From Trebonia kvetii (GTDB lineage: Bacteria > Actinomycetota > Actinomycetes > Streptosporangiales > Streptosporangiaceae), in assembly GCF_007827045.1 (NCBI RefSeq), contig NZ_RPFW01000011.1, positions 1 through 64,000 of the forward strand: a DNA stretch of 64,000 nucleotides, written 5' to 3'. This document shows, one piece after another, positions 24,901-33,044 of this stretch. A program made the translations under genes and the position numbers. The notes below the pieces were generated by a model, which was not told where the DNA came from, made no database searches, and saw only the letters and a list, made by a program, of their open reading frames with translations. Position 1 is the stretch's first letter. Each line of letters opens with the position of its first letter.

Positions 24901-25254
24901 GTGGCCTGCACCAGCTCCCGCTGGTCGGCTGGTTCACCCGGCCTTGCTGAAGAAGGCGACTGGCAGCGGGATGAGGACCTGCAGGCCCGCGAGCCCACGA
25001 AGGATGATCCGCTCGGCCCGCTATTCCGCATAGTGTTGCTGCGCGGCGCGCGGCGAGGCGAGGCGGCCGGCCTGCGGTGGCCAGACTCCGACCTGGACTC
25101 GGGCTACGTGCGCGTGCGGCGTCCAATCGTGCTCGTGCGGGGCGCGGTCACTGAGAGCACGCCGAAGACCGCGCACTACACGCACATCGAGGCCGAGGCG
25201 CACAAGGCTGCCGCCGAGGCGGTCGCAAAGCTCGTGGAAAGCGCATCATCGTGA
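24901..25254 (+). pseudogene. Tyrosine recombinase (phage-type integrase) remnant
   Basis: The open frame keeps the first catalytic-arginine block of an integrase (LGPLFRIVLLRGARRGEAAG, then LRWPDSDLDSGYVRVRR, ESTPKT). It then jumps straight to the C-terminal tail (HYTHIEAEAHKAAAEAVAKL). About 120 residues containing the H-x-x-R box are missing by an in-frame deletion, and the N-terminal arm- and core-binding domains are gone. The tyrosine in HYTH is probably the former nucleophile. It cannot be active. It ends about 100 bases from selC, as expected for an integrase whose attachment site lies in that tRNA gene. Confidence 0.8.
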
Positions 25255-25355
25255 TCGCGTGTTCCCATAACGTTCCCAATGTCGCCGGGAATGCCCAAAC
25301 CGCCGCCTGCCAGTAAGTGTCCAGGTTGCCCTTCATCTGGCGTTAGTGCTGGTAG

Positions 25356-25448
25356 CGGAGGCGGACGGGAATCGAACCCGCCAGCGACGCGGCACGCCGC
25401 TCTCTGGTTTTGAAGACCAGGGGGACCACCAGGAACCCAGACGCCTCC
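25356..25448 (-). tRNA. selC: tRNA-Sec (UCA anticodon)
   Basis: Read on the minus strand the transcript starts GGAGGCGT and ends CCGCCTCC plus discriminator G. The acceptor arm has seven perfect pairs and a mismatched eighth position. The anticodon arm is CTGGTCTTCAAAACCAG, with TCA in the loop, which reads UGA. A long variable arm (GAGCGGCG-TGC-CGCGTCGC region) and a T arm GCGGGTTCGATTCCCGT follow. No CCA is encoded. The length of about 93 bases, long extra arm and UCA anticodon are specific to selenocysteine tRNA, so the organism should make selenoproteins; selA, selB and selD are not in the window. Confidence 0.95.
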
Positions 25449-25514
25449 AGCGAAGACTCTACTGAGTCAGCCGGGGGGAGTTAACAATCGAAGTCACAGG
25501 GAAAGGGACAGGCG

Positions 25515-27158
25515 GTGCGGGCAAACGACAGTTTCCAAGCGGGGGAGCGATCCCCCGCACCCACCGGCGGGCCCTGGTGGGCAGGCGCGGTGGTGTACCA
25601 GGTGTACCCGCGCAGCTTCGCGGACTCCGACGGTGACGGGATCGGCGACCTGGCCGGCGTGATCGGCCGCCTCGACTACCTGGCTGACCTCGGCGTCGAC
25701 GCGATCTGGCTGACGCCGTTTTACCCCTCGCCGCTCAACGACGGCGGCTACGACGTCAGCGACTACACGGGCGTGGACCCCAGGCTCGGCACCCTGGCCG
25801 ACTTCGACGCCCTGGTGCGCGGCGCGGCCGACCGGGACATCAGGGTGATCGTCGACCTGGTCCCCAACCACTGCTCGTCGGAGCATCCGCTGTTCGCCAA
25901 GGCGCTGGCGGCGCCGCCGGGCAGCGCGGAACGTGCCCTGTTCCTCTTCCGCGACGGCCGAGGCCCCGGCGGCGACCAGCCGCCGAACAACTGGCCGTCC
26001 CGCTTCGGCGGCCAGGCCTGGACCCGGGTTCCCGACGGCCAGTGGTACCTGCACCTGTTCGACTCGAGCCAGCCGGACTGGAACTGGCGCGATCCGCGCG
26101 TCGCGCCGATGTTCGAGGAGATCCTGCGGTTCTGGCTGGACCGGGGGATCGGCGGGTTCCGTGTCGACGTCGCGCACGGCCTGTTCAAGGACCCGGACCT
26201 GGCGGACGTTGCCGACGCGACGCTGACCAACCGCCCCTCGGCCTACTACCACCGCGAGGAGACCCACGCGGTCTACCGCTCCTGGCGACGGCTGCTCGAC
26301 TCCTACCCCGCCGCCGGATTCCCTGGACCGCGGACCGCGATCGGTGAGGTCTGGGCGGACTCGGCCGACACGCTGCGGCCCTACCTGGAGCCGGGCGGCC
26401 TGCCGCAGGTATTCAACTTCGAGCTGGTCCGCGCCCGCTGGTCGGCGCGGGCGCTGCGCGCGGCGATCGACGCGACCAACGCGTTCGCGGACGGATCGCG
26501 CGCCCCCTGGGTGCTCGGCAACCACGACGTGGACCGCCCGGCCAGCCGCTGGGGCAGCGCCGCGGCCCGCGCCGCCGCGCTGCTGCTGCTCGCGCTGCCC
26601 GGCTCCGCCTACATCTACCAGGGTGAGGAGCTGGGACTTCCCGAAGTGACCGACATTCCCGACTCCGCGCGCCAGGACCCCACCTTCCGCAGGACAGGCG
26701 GGAAGGTGGCGGGCCGCGACGGCAGCCGGGTGCCGCTCCCGTGGGACCGCGACGGCGCCTCGTACGGATTTTCCCGAACGGATGCGGCATCCTCGCCCGC
26801 CCCGCCGTGGCTCCCGCAGCCCGCGGGCTGGGGGGAGCGCAGCGTCGCCGCGCAGGACGGCGACCCGGACTCGTTCCTGACCCTGTACCGGCGGGCGCTG
26901 CGCATCCGTCGCGAGCATCCCGCCCTCGGCATCGGGCCGGCCAGCGGCAGCGCGATGCGGTGGCGCCAGGCGCCGGACGACGCGCTGCACTTCGGCCGCG
27001 ACCCCGGGTTCGCCTTCCTCGCCAACCTCGGCACGGCGCCGCTAAGGCTGCCGGAGTTCCGTGAGGTGCTGCTCGCGAGCGGCCCGCTGCTGCCCGGCGA
27101 GGCCGGGCTGCCCGGCGGCTCGCTGCCGTCGGACACGGCGGTGTGGCTCGCCGTGTGA
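25515..27158 (+). CDS. GH13 alpha-glucosidase / oligo-1,6-glucosidase-like enzyme
   Basis: A 547-residue cytosolic glycoside hydrolase. Four conserved GH13 regions are visible: DLVPNHCSSEH (114-124), GFRVDVAHG with nucleophile Asp218, AIGEVWA with acid/base Glu278, and LGNHDVDR with Asp338. GIGDLAGVIGRLDYLADLGV near the start is typical of the alpha-glucosidase/trehalulose-forming subgroup. It acts on small alpha-glucosides. GTG 25515 follows AAAGGGACAGGCG. A copy of the interspersed TCCCGAACGGNTGCG motif lies inside the coding frame at 26772. It is not linked to sugar transporters in the window. Confidence 0.93.
   Translation: MRANDSFQAGERSPAPTGGPWWAGAVVYQVYPRSFADSDGDGIGDLAGVIGRLDYLADLGVDAIWLTPFYPSPLNDGGYDVSDYTGVDPRLGTLADFDALVRGAADRDIRVIVDLVPNHCSSEHPLFAKALAAPPGSAERALFLFRDGRGPGGDQPPNNWPSRFGGQAWTRVPDGQWYLHLFDSSQPDWNWRDPRVAPMFEEILRFWLDRGIGGFRVDVAHGLFKDPDLADVADATLTNRPSAYYHREETHAVYRSWRRLLDSYPAAGFPGPRTAIGEVWADSADTLRPYLEPGGLPQVFNFELVRARWSARALRAAIDATNAFADGSRAPWVLGNHDVDRPASRWGSAAARAAALLLLALPGSAYIYQGEELGLPEVTDIPDSARQDPTFRRTGGKVAGRDGSRVPLPWDRDGASYGFSRTDAASSPAPPWLPQPAGWGERSVAAQDGDPDSFLTLYRRALRIRREHPALGIGPASGSAMRWRQAPDDALHFGRDPGFAFLANLGTAPLRLPEFREVLLASGPLLPGEAGLPGGSLPSDTAVWLAV
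26772..26786 (+). repeat. Interspersed motif TCCCGAACGGATGCG
   Basis: A copy of the recurrent motif, preceded by GATTT as in the copy at 60614. It lies within the GH13 coding region, where it encodes SRTDA, so it is tolerated in frame. Confidence 0.6.
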
Positions 27159-27203
27159 CCACCCGCGCCGCGAACCGCCGGGGGACTGCGGTAGCGTGCG
27201 TTC

Positions 27204-27476
27204 GTGGCTAAGGTTCGGGTGCCGCGCAAGGGCGTGACACAGGCAGAAGTCGCCGCGGTGCTCAGCAGGCGGCTCACGGGTTTTGAGGTCGGCGCCGACG
27301 CCGACGGGGTTTTCGCCCGCCGCTCGGCGCTCAGCGCCGCTGTCGTGCGGATCACCAGCGTGCCAGGCGCCACGGTGTTCCGTGTCCGCGCCGTGGGCGT
27401 GCCGATCGCCAGTCACGGGACGGCCCGTGTCGTCGCGGACGCGCTGCGCCGGTCGCCGGAGTTCCGCAGCCTCTGA
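27204..27476 (+). CDS. Small conserved-looking protein of unknown function
   Basis: A 90-residue basic protein beginning with GTG and reading AKVRVPRKGVTQAEVAAVLS, then GFEVGADADGVFARRSALSA and a compact C-terminal half (RVVADALRRSPEF). There is no signal peptide, membrane segment or recognised domain. An alpha-beta arrangement seems likely. The start sits 45 bases after the glucosidase stop; the ribosome-binding site is weak. Coding is supported by codon-position GC bias and by the absence of a better frame, but not by family recognition. Confidence 0.55.
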   Translation: MAKVRVPRKGVTQAEVAAVLSRRLTGFEVGADADGVFARRSALSAAVVRITSVPGATVFRVRAVGVPIASHGTARVVADALRRSPEFRSL

Positions 27477-27484
27477 TCCCTGGC

Positions 27485-28516
27485 TCAGCGATCGTCGGCC
27501 GGGCGGTACGCCGGGCCGTGCGCGTCCTCGCAGTGCGAGTGCGTGGCCGCATGCGCCGTGTCGCTCTCCGGCGGTGGCTCCGGGTGCCGGTCGTCGGGGT
27601 GGCCTTCCGTCAGGTGGTCCACCTGCAGTGTCAGGTGCGTGATGTCGTACTCTCTGGCGAACAGCGCCTCGAGGTCGGCGCGGACCGCGTGGCAGTCCTC
27701 GCGCGGCTGCACGAGCACGTGCGCCGACGCGGCGGGCATCCCGGTGGTGATCTCCCAGATGTGCAGGTCGTGCACCTCGGCGACGTTCGGGCGGGCCGCC
27801 ATCGCCGCGCCGAGCGCGGCCGGGTCGAGCCCGGCAGGCGCCGCCTCGAGGAAGATCCGCCCGGACGCGCGGATCAGCCCGATGCCCGCGTACAGCATGA
27901 GGGCCACCACGACGAGCGTGGCGATCGGGTCGGCGCGGTCGAACCCGCTGGCCAGCACCACGATGGCGGCGACCGCGGTGGCCGCGAACGCGTACAGGTC
28001 GGTGAGCACGTGCGCGACCGCGCCCGCCATGTTCAGGCTGCGCCGCCCGCTCGCGCTGTTGGCCCTGGCGAGCATCAGGCTCGCCGCCAGGTTGACGCAG
28101 ACGCCCGCGATGGCGACGCCGAGCATCAGCCCGCCGTCGACCTGGTGCGGCGTGATCAGCCGGCGGACGGCCTCGTAGCCGAGCCAGAGCGCGAGCAGGA
28201 CCAGGGTGATGCCGTTCGCCTGCGCGGACAGGATCTCCAGCCGGCGCCACCCGTACGTGTAGTCACCGCGCGCCGGCCGAGCCGCCATCCGGATGGTCGC
28301 GAGGGCAAGGCCGATCGCGGCCGCGTCGGTGAGCATGTGCGCCGCGTCGGACAGCAGCGCCAGGGAGTGCGCGACCAGGCCGGCGACGACCTCGCCCGCC
28401 ATGAACGCCACGATGAGCGCCGCCGCCGCGGCCAGCCATCGCCAGTCCGCGTCGGGCGACGCCGCATGGGCGTGCCCGTCATGCTGGTGTCCCGACATCG
28501 TCGGCGTTCCGTTCAC
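27485..28516 (-). CDS. Cation diffusion facilitator (CDF) metal exporter
   Basis: About 337-343 residues, with six membrane segments followed by a cytosolic domain. TM2 carries HSLALLSDAAHMLTDA and TM5 AHVLTDLYAFAA, the paired H/D metal sites of ZitB/CzcD-type zinc exporters. Histidine-rich termini (GHQHDGHAHAA at the N-terminus, THSHCEDAHG at the C-terminus) fit metal binding. The cytosolic domain includes VAEVHDLHIWEITTGMPAAS. Either GTG 28516 or ATG 28498 may be the start. It is convergent with the small gene before it. Confidence 0.92.
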   Translation of the reverse strand: MNGTPTMSGHQHDGHAHAASPDADWRWLAAAAALIVAFMAGEVVAGLVAHSLALLSDAAHMLTDAAAIGLALATIRMAARPARGDYTYGWRRLEILSAQANGITLVLLALWLGYEAVRRLITPHQVDGGLMLGVAIAGVCVNLAASLMLARANSASGRRSLNMAGAVAHVLTDLYAFAATAVAAIVVLASGFDRADPIATLVVVALMLYAGIGLIRASGRIFLEAAPAGLDPAALGAAMAARPNVAEVHDLHIWEITTGMPAASAHVLVQPREDCHAVRADLEALFAREYDITHLTLQVDHLTEGHPDDRHPEPPPESDTAHAATHSHCEDAHGPAYRPADDR

Positions 28517-28527
28517 TTGACCCGCCG

Positions 28528-28542
28528 CTGGTGCATCACCAG
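28528..28542 (-). promoter_or_regulatory. Short palindrome upstream of the CDF gene
   Basis: CTGGTG-CAT-CACCAG is a perfect 6-bp inverted repeat just upstream of the exporter start. It could be an operator for a metal-responsive repressor, but no regulator is adjacent and there is only one copy. Confidence 0.3.
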
Positions 28543-28727
28543 ATCAAATTTACCCAGCCCAGCAGCGGTCAAGGCCGGCGCGCGCGCACCAGGGTCACCT
28601 CGGATGGCCCGTAATAACCCCGTAAGAACCACTTATCAGTGAAACGCCACGCCAAATGTCACGAATCGCTAACGTTCCCTTCTGGGCGTCGCGGCAATGA
28701 ACGGAGCCGTTCGAAAGGACCGTGATT

Positions 28728-31316
28728 ATGGGAGTGACCTCGGGCCGAGGTAGCCGAGGCGGCGGACGCCGCCACGGGAGTGACGGCAGGCAGGACGGCG
28801 GTTACGACCGCACCAGCCTGCTCGGTGGTGGCCGTCAGGATGCCGGGTATCGAGGTGTTCACGGCAACGACCGCCGGGCGGGCCACCAGCAGGCCGGCGG
28901 GTACGGTGACCAGTTTGGCTACGGACTCGGCTACGGCGAGACCGGGCCCGCCTATGGCGGCGAGCTCGGCTACGGCGATGGGCGCGGTTACGGCGACCAG
29001 TTCGCCGGCGAGCGGCAGACGGTCGCGTTCGACCGCCGCCACCGGTCAGGCAGGCGCGGGTCCGGCAGGCGGGTTCGGCCAGGCCGGCGCGGTGCCGCCC
29101 GGTGGCTGCGCAACTACCCGACGTCCGTGCTTTCCGTGGTGGCGATCGTCGCCTGCGCCGCCCTGGTGGCCGCGGGCGTCGGCGTCAGCCGGATGCTCAC
29201 CGCGGCGCCGGCCGCCGACGCGACGGACAACCCGAACTGCACCATCATCGTGCCGGCGAACCCGCTGACCGCGCAGGGTCTCGCGACGCCGTACCAGCTC
29301 ACCGCCACCAACCCGGCCGACGGCCCGTGCGACGAGACGAACAGCGCGCAGACGGCATTCGTCCAGGGCGCCGTGCTCGACCCGGCCACCGGGCAGATCT
29401 CCGTCTACAACCCGCTGGTCGTCAACGCGGGCACGCAGCCCGCGGTGGCCCCGATGGTGCCGACGCTGCCCGCGGGCGCCGTGGTCGCCCTGTGGTTCGG
29501 TTACAACGGCAACACGCTCACCCTCGCGGGCGCCGATGAGAACCTGGGCACCGCGGCCCCGACCGCCTCCGCCCCCGCGGACTCCGCGACGCCGACCGAC
29601 TCCGCAACGCCGACCGACTCCGCGACGGCGAGCGCCTCGTCGACCGGCACCGCGTCGCCCACGACGTCGGCCACGCCGACCGACTCCGGGTCGGCCACGC
29701 CGACTGACACCGGGTCCGGCGCGCCGACGGATTCCGCCTCGCCCGCGGACACGAGCGGCACCGCTGCGCCGACGGCGACCGCCACCCCGACCGCGACCGA
29801 CACGGGCGGCGCCACCCCGACCGGGACGCCCACTGCCACCCAGTCCGGCGTCGCCCTGTCGGGTCAGAACAATCAGGGCAATCAGGGCACTCAGGGCGAT
29901 GGGGCGGCGGGCGCCGCCGCGGCCAGGGCGTCCGTCCAGTCCGTTGGCTCCGCGCCGCTGCCGCCCGGCTCCTACAGCTCGTCAGGATCGCTTGACGCCA
30001 CGGTCACCAGCGCCGGGTCGACCGCGACGGGGCGCCAGCACCACCGCACGGCGGCCCCTACCGCGTCGGCGTCCGGGTCCACGGCTCCCGCCGCGTCGGC
30101 GTCCGCGTCGGGGACAGCGATGCAGACCAGCACCGCGACGCCCACCGGAGCGGCGCCCACCGCGACCGCGCCCACCGTGACGGCAACTGCCAACCCGACC
30201 GCGAGCGCCACCGCGAATCCGGCCGCCGGCCCAGCCGCCGCGCCGGTCGCCGACGCGATCCTGCAGCAGGCCAGCTGCGTGGCGGGCGAGGACTTCGGCG
30301 GCCAGTTCTCCTCGTTCACCCAGGTCGGCGCCTGCAACGCGCCCGCGTTCTTCACCGCGGTCAACGCCGCGATCTCGGCGGGCAAGCTGACGGTTCCCTC
30401 GCCCGGCAGGGCGAAGGACGGCCTGGCGTGCATGACGACCCGCAGCTTCGGCGTGATCGACCAGGACCAGAGCGACAACGTGACAACCGAGTACCTGTCG
30501 ACCGGCAACGGGCAGACCGCGCAGGACAACGCCGCCAACAGGGCTTCGCTCGGCGGCGCGAGCACGATGTTCAACGGCAGCGACAACGGGCTGCTCGACC
30601 TGTTCGTCGACCCGGCGCTTGGCTGCTCACCGTGGCAGGCGCCAGACCTGGCCGACGCGGGCGCGCCCGCGCCCGCTCTGCCGCTCGACGAGATCCAGGC
30701 GGCCGTCTGGGCCGGACGGAACGGGAGCGGCCCCGCCGCCCTCGTCCCGCTGAACGACCCGATGACGCTGGACGACAACGGTAACACGAGCACCGACAAG
30801 ACGAACACCTACCGTTCGCTCGTCGACATGCCGCAGCTGCCCGCCGGCCAGTCGCCCGCCACCTACTGCTACGACATGGAGACGATCCAGAGCCGCCGCC
30901 TCCAGCAGGACGTCAACCTGTTCATGAACGGCCCGAGCCCGGCCCCGGGAGCGGCGAGCAACCTGTTCATGTTCCTGTCGATGCGCCTGCAGCAGTCCTA
31001 CGGCAACCTCAACTGCGGCTCGTTCCGCATGCCGAACCTCGTCTCCACGACCGCCGACGGCAACGGCGTGGTGGTCGCGGCCTGCTTCCTCAACCGGGTC
31101 GCGCCCCGCACGGCGGGTCCGGGCAACCCCATGCGGGGCACTAGGAGATGCCCGGCGACCACGGGCGGCCAGGCCTCCGCGTCCGCCTCCGCCAGCGCCC
31201 CGGCCCAGGGCGGCGCGGCCGGCGCGGGTACCGCCCAGCCCTCGGCGAGCCCGTCGCCGACCGGCATGGCTCCCTCGGCGGTGCGCCACTATTACCGCCA
31301 TCACCACCACGGCTAG
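28728..31316 (+). CDS. Large membrane-anchored or secreted protein with Ser/Thr/Pro/Ala-rich stalk
   Basis: About 862 residues. Residues 1-125 are Gly/Arg/Tyr-rich and cytosolic. One membrane segment follows (SVLSVVAIVACAALVAAGVG). A small folded domain comes next (CTIIVPANPLTAQGLATPYQ), then about 240 residues of A/T/S/P/D repeats (ATPTDSATPTDS type). A second domain contains paired cysteines (QQASCVAGEDFGGQFSSF, GLACMTTRSFGVIDQDQ, CSPW, TYCYDMETI, NLNCGSFRMPNLV). I do not recognise the C-terminal domain. The stalk resembles glycosylated cell-surface linkers. ATG 28728 is 8 bases after AAAGGA. A strong hairpin follows the stop. Confidence 0.8.
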   Translation: MGVTSGRGSRGGGRRHGSDGRQDGGYDRTSLLGGGRQDAGYRGVHGNDRRAGHQQAGGYGDQFGYGLGYGETGPAYGGELGYGDGRGYGDQFAGERQTVAFDRRHRSGRRGSGRRVRPGRRGAARWLRNYPTSVLSVVAIVACAALVAAGVGVSRMLTAAPAADATDNPNCTIIVPANPLTAQGLATPYQLTATNPADGPCDETNSAQTAFVQGAVLDPATGQISVYNPLVVNAGTQPAVAPMVPTLPAGAVVALWFGYNGNTLTLAGADENLGTAAPTASAPADSATPTDSATPTDSATASASSTGTASPTTSATPTDSGSATPTDTGSGAPTDSASPADTSGTAAPTATATPTATDTGGATPTGTPTATQSGVALSGQNNQGNQGTQGDGAAGAAAARASVQSVGSAPLPPGSYSSSGSLDATVTSAGSTATGRQHHRTAAPTASASGSTAPAASASASGTAMQTSTATPTGAAPTATAPTVTATANPTASATANPAAGPAAAPVADAILQQASCVAGEDFGGQFSSFTQVGACNAPAFFTAVNAAISAGKLTVPSPGRAKDGLACMTTRSFGVIDQDQSDNVTTEYLSTGNGQTAQDNAANRASLGGASTMFNGSDNGLLDLFVDPALGCSPWQAPDLADAGAPAPALPLDEIQAAVWAGRNGSGPAALVPLNDPMTLDDNGNTSTDKTNTYRSLVDMPQLPAGQSPATYCYDMETIQSRRLQQDVNLFMNGPSPAPGAASNLFMFLSMRLQQSYGNLNCGSFRMPNLVSTTADGNGVVVAACFLNRVAPRTAGPGNPMRGTRRCPATTGGQASASASASAPAQGGAAGAGTAQPSASPSPTGMAPSAVRHYYRHHHHG

Positions 31317-31328
31317 CTTCGTCTAGCC

Positions 31329-31371
31329 GCGAACGCCCGCGGGACCGCCCCTGTGTCCCGCGGGCGTTCGC
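31329..31371 (+). terminator. Strong intrinsic-type terminator
   Basis: A perfect 17-bp stem (GCGAACGCCCGCGGGAC with its complement) encloses a 9-base loop and is followed by TTT. It starts 13 bases after the preceding stop. Confidence 0.9.
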
Positions 31372-31535
31372 TTTCCCCGGCCCGTGCGTCCCTGATGGCC
31401 GCATTCCCTCGGCAGAGGGACCCGATTACCGGCCGATTACGCGTCTGGAGATCATCCACGGGACCGGTCCCGGTCTCGTAAAACGGACATAGCGGATGCG
31501 GGGCAGCTGGCCCACCCCACGAGCGAAGGAGTTCG

Positions 31536-32099
31536 ATGACCGACCAGTCTCAGCGGGACGACCGGGATCAGTCCGCCACCCGGCGTTGCGTGCTGCTCTG
31601 CGCCGGAGCACTCGGCGTCACCGGAGCACTGACCGCGTGCAGTACCGCCTTCGTCCCCTACGACGCGAACGGCGCGGGCAGCGCGCCGTCGATGGCCGCC
31701 ACCTCGTCGGGCGGCGCGGGCGGCGGCATGGGCAGCGCCGCGACCATGCCGTCGGGCACGGGGGCGAAGAAGGGCAGCGCGAAGAAGGGCACTGCGAAGA
31801 GCAAGATGACCGGCACCCTGCTCGGCATGGCCGCGGACATTCCGGTCGGCGGCGGCAAGATCTACACCGCGGCCAAGATCGTGGTCACCCAGCCGTCCAA
31901 GGGCGAGTACAAGGCGTTCAGCGCCATCTGCACCCACGTCGGCTGCCTCTGCAACCAGGTCGCGGACGGCACGATCAACTGCCCCTGTCACGGCAGCAAG
32001 TTCAAGATCACCGACGGCTCCGTCGTCACCGGCCCCGCCCCGACCGCGCTCGCCGCCAAGACCATCACGGTCACCAACGGCAAGATCCTGCTCCAGTAA
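31536..32099 (+). CDS. Rieske [2Fe-2S] lipoprotein
   Basis: A 187-residue protein. Twin arginines (RR at 16-17) precede a hydrophobic stretch ending GALTAC, giving a Tat-like lipoprotein signal with Cys35. A Gly/Ser/Lys-rich linker leads to the Rieske domain. CTHVGC (132-137) and CPCHGS (149-154) give the ligands Cys132, His134, Cys149 and His152 and a disulfide between Cys137 and Cys151. It is much smaller than QcrA and has no membrane bundle, and no cytochrome genes are nearby. It is therefore a free-standing electron carrier on the outer face of the membrane. ATG follows GAAGGAG. Similar small Rieske lipoproteins are common in actinobacteria without a known partner. Confidence 0.92.
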   Translation: MTDQSQRDDRDQSATRRCVLLCAGALGVTGALTACSTAFVPYDANGAGSAPSMAATSSGGAGGGMGSAATMPSGTGAKKGSAKKGTAKSKMTGTLLGMAADIPVGGGKIYTAAKIVVTQPSKGEYKAFSAICTHVGCLCNQVADGTINCPCHGSKFKITDGSVVTGPAPTALAAKTITVTNGKILLQ

Positions 32100-32131
32100 C
32101 CACCCGCGGCTACCCGAGGAGCCCCTAGTCG

Positions 32132-32169
32132 CCTGGGAGCCCACCCGCCGCCCCGGGTGGGCTCTCAGG
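32132..32169. terminator. Bidirectional terminator hairpin
   Basis: CCTG-GAGCCCACCC pairs with GGGTGGGCTC-TCAGG around an 8-base loop. It lies between the convergent Rieske gene and the membrane-protein gene, overlapping the stop codon of the latter. Confidence 0.8.
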
Positions 32170-32947
32170 ACAACGATCGCGACTTGCAGTACTCGGCGTC
32201 GGCCAGGCTCCGACGGCCGACCCGGGCGGAACTGGCGAAGAGCGCCGCCGACAGGCACACGTAGAACACGCCGCCGATGCCGAGCAGCAGCGCCAGGATC
32301 ACCGCGATCACGCTCATCGCCGGGTTATGCCAGGAGTGCCTGACCAGAAGCGCCGCCCCGACCGAGAGCAGGCCGAGGCAGCCGAGCAGCATCGTCGCCA
32401 AAGCGGATCGCGACGCCGCGGAGGACCCGCGCCGGCCCGCGCCCGCCGTGGCCGCCGCGCCTGAAGCCGACGCGCCTGACGCGGTCACCGCGTCCGGAGC
32501 TTCCTCCTCGGCGGCCGAACGGGCGGCATTCGACGCCCTGGCGACCGCGTGCCCGATGTCGCCGGCGACCACCGGCATGCCGAGCCAGCGGTCGAAGCTC
32601 CCGCGTCCCCACAGGTAGATCGAGATCTCGCCGCCACTGGCGCGGCCGATGGACAGCTTCGAGTCCTCGACGAGCACGGCGGTGACGTCGGCGAGCCGGA
32701 CGCGCCGGACGATCAGCCCCCAGCGCAGCCCGAGCAGCCCGGCCTCGGTGTCCAGGGTCACCCCCGCGCCGAGCAGCAGGTTGGCGATGCAGGCGACGCC
32801 GACGACCGCGGCGACCGTGATGCCGAACCAGGGCTGGAAGAACACAATGGCCACCGCGGCGCACAGCCCGCCGCCGATGACTCCCTTGACGCGTCCCAGG
32901 ACGGGAGAACTCCAGCGTTGAATCGGCACGCAGAGATTATGCAGCAT
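32165..32947 (-). CDS. Membrane protein with bacterial PH-like domain
   Basis: About 260 residues. Two membrane segments lie near the N-terminus (VIGGGLCAAVAIVFFQPWFG and TVAAVVGVACIANLLLGAG) and two near the C-terminus (SALATMLLGCLGLLSVGAAL and MSVIAVILALLLGIGGVFYV). Between them is a PH-like segment (GLLGLRWGLIVRRVRLADVT, EISIYLWGRGSFDRWLGMPV) followed by an Ala-rich linker. The function is unknown; related proteins are common single-gene membrane proteins in actinobacteria. ATG 32947 is preferred; the open frame to 33070 overlaps the divergent exonuclease gene. Its stop lies inside the shared terminator. Confidence 0.75.
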   Translation of the reverse strand: MLHNLCVPIQRWSSPVLGRVKGVIGGGLCAAVAIVFFQPWFGITVAAVVGVACIANLLLGAGVTLDTEAGLLGLRWGLIVRRVRLADVTAVLVEDSKLSIGRASGGEISIYLWGRGSFDRWLGMPVVAGDIGHAVARASNAARSAAEEEAPDAVTASGASASGAAATAGAGRRGSSAASRSALATMLLGCLGLLSVGAALLVRHSWHNPAMSVIAVILALLLGIGGVFYVCLSAALFASSARVGRRSLADAEYCKSRSLS

Positions 32948-33044
32948 CAAGGCCACCGGCCCGGACCGTGACAACGAAATGCCGATCCACGCCACATCGG
33001 GGGTTACGGACGGTCGTCCTCGCGGAAGGTGGCAGGATGTCCGA

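Noticed and set aside
29560-29850. Repeat array resembling CRISPR or minisatellite
   Set aside because: The GCGACGCCGACCGACTCC-type repeats encode the ATPTDS stalk of the surface protein; spacers are absent and periods vary.
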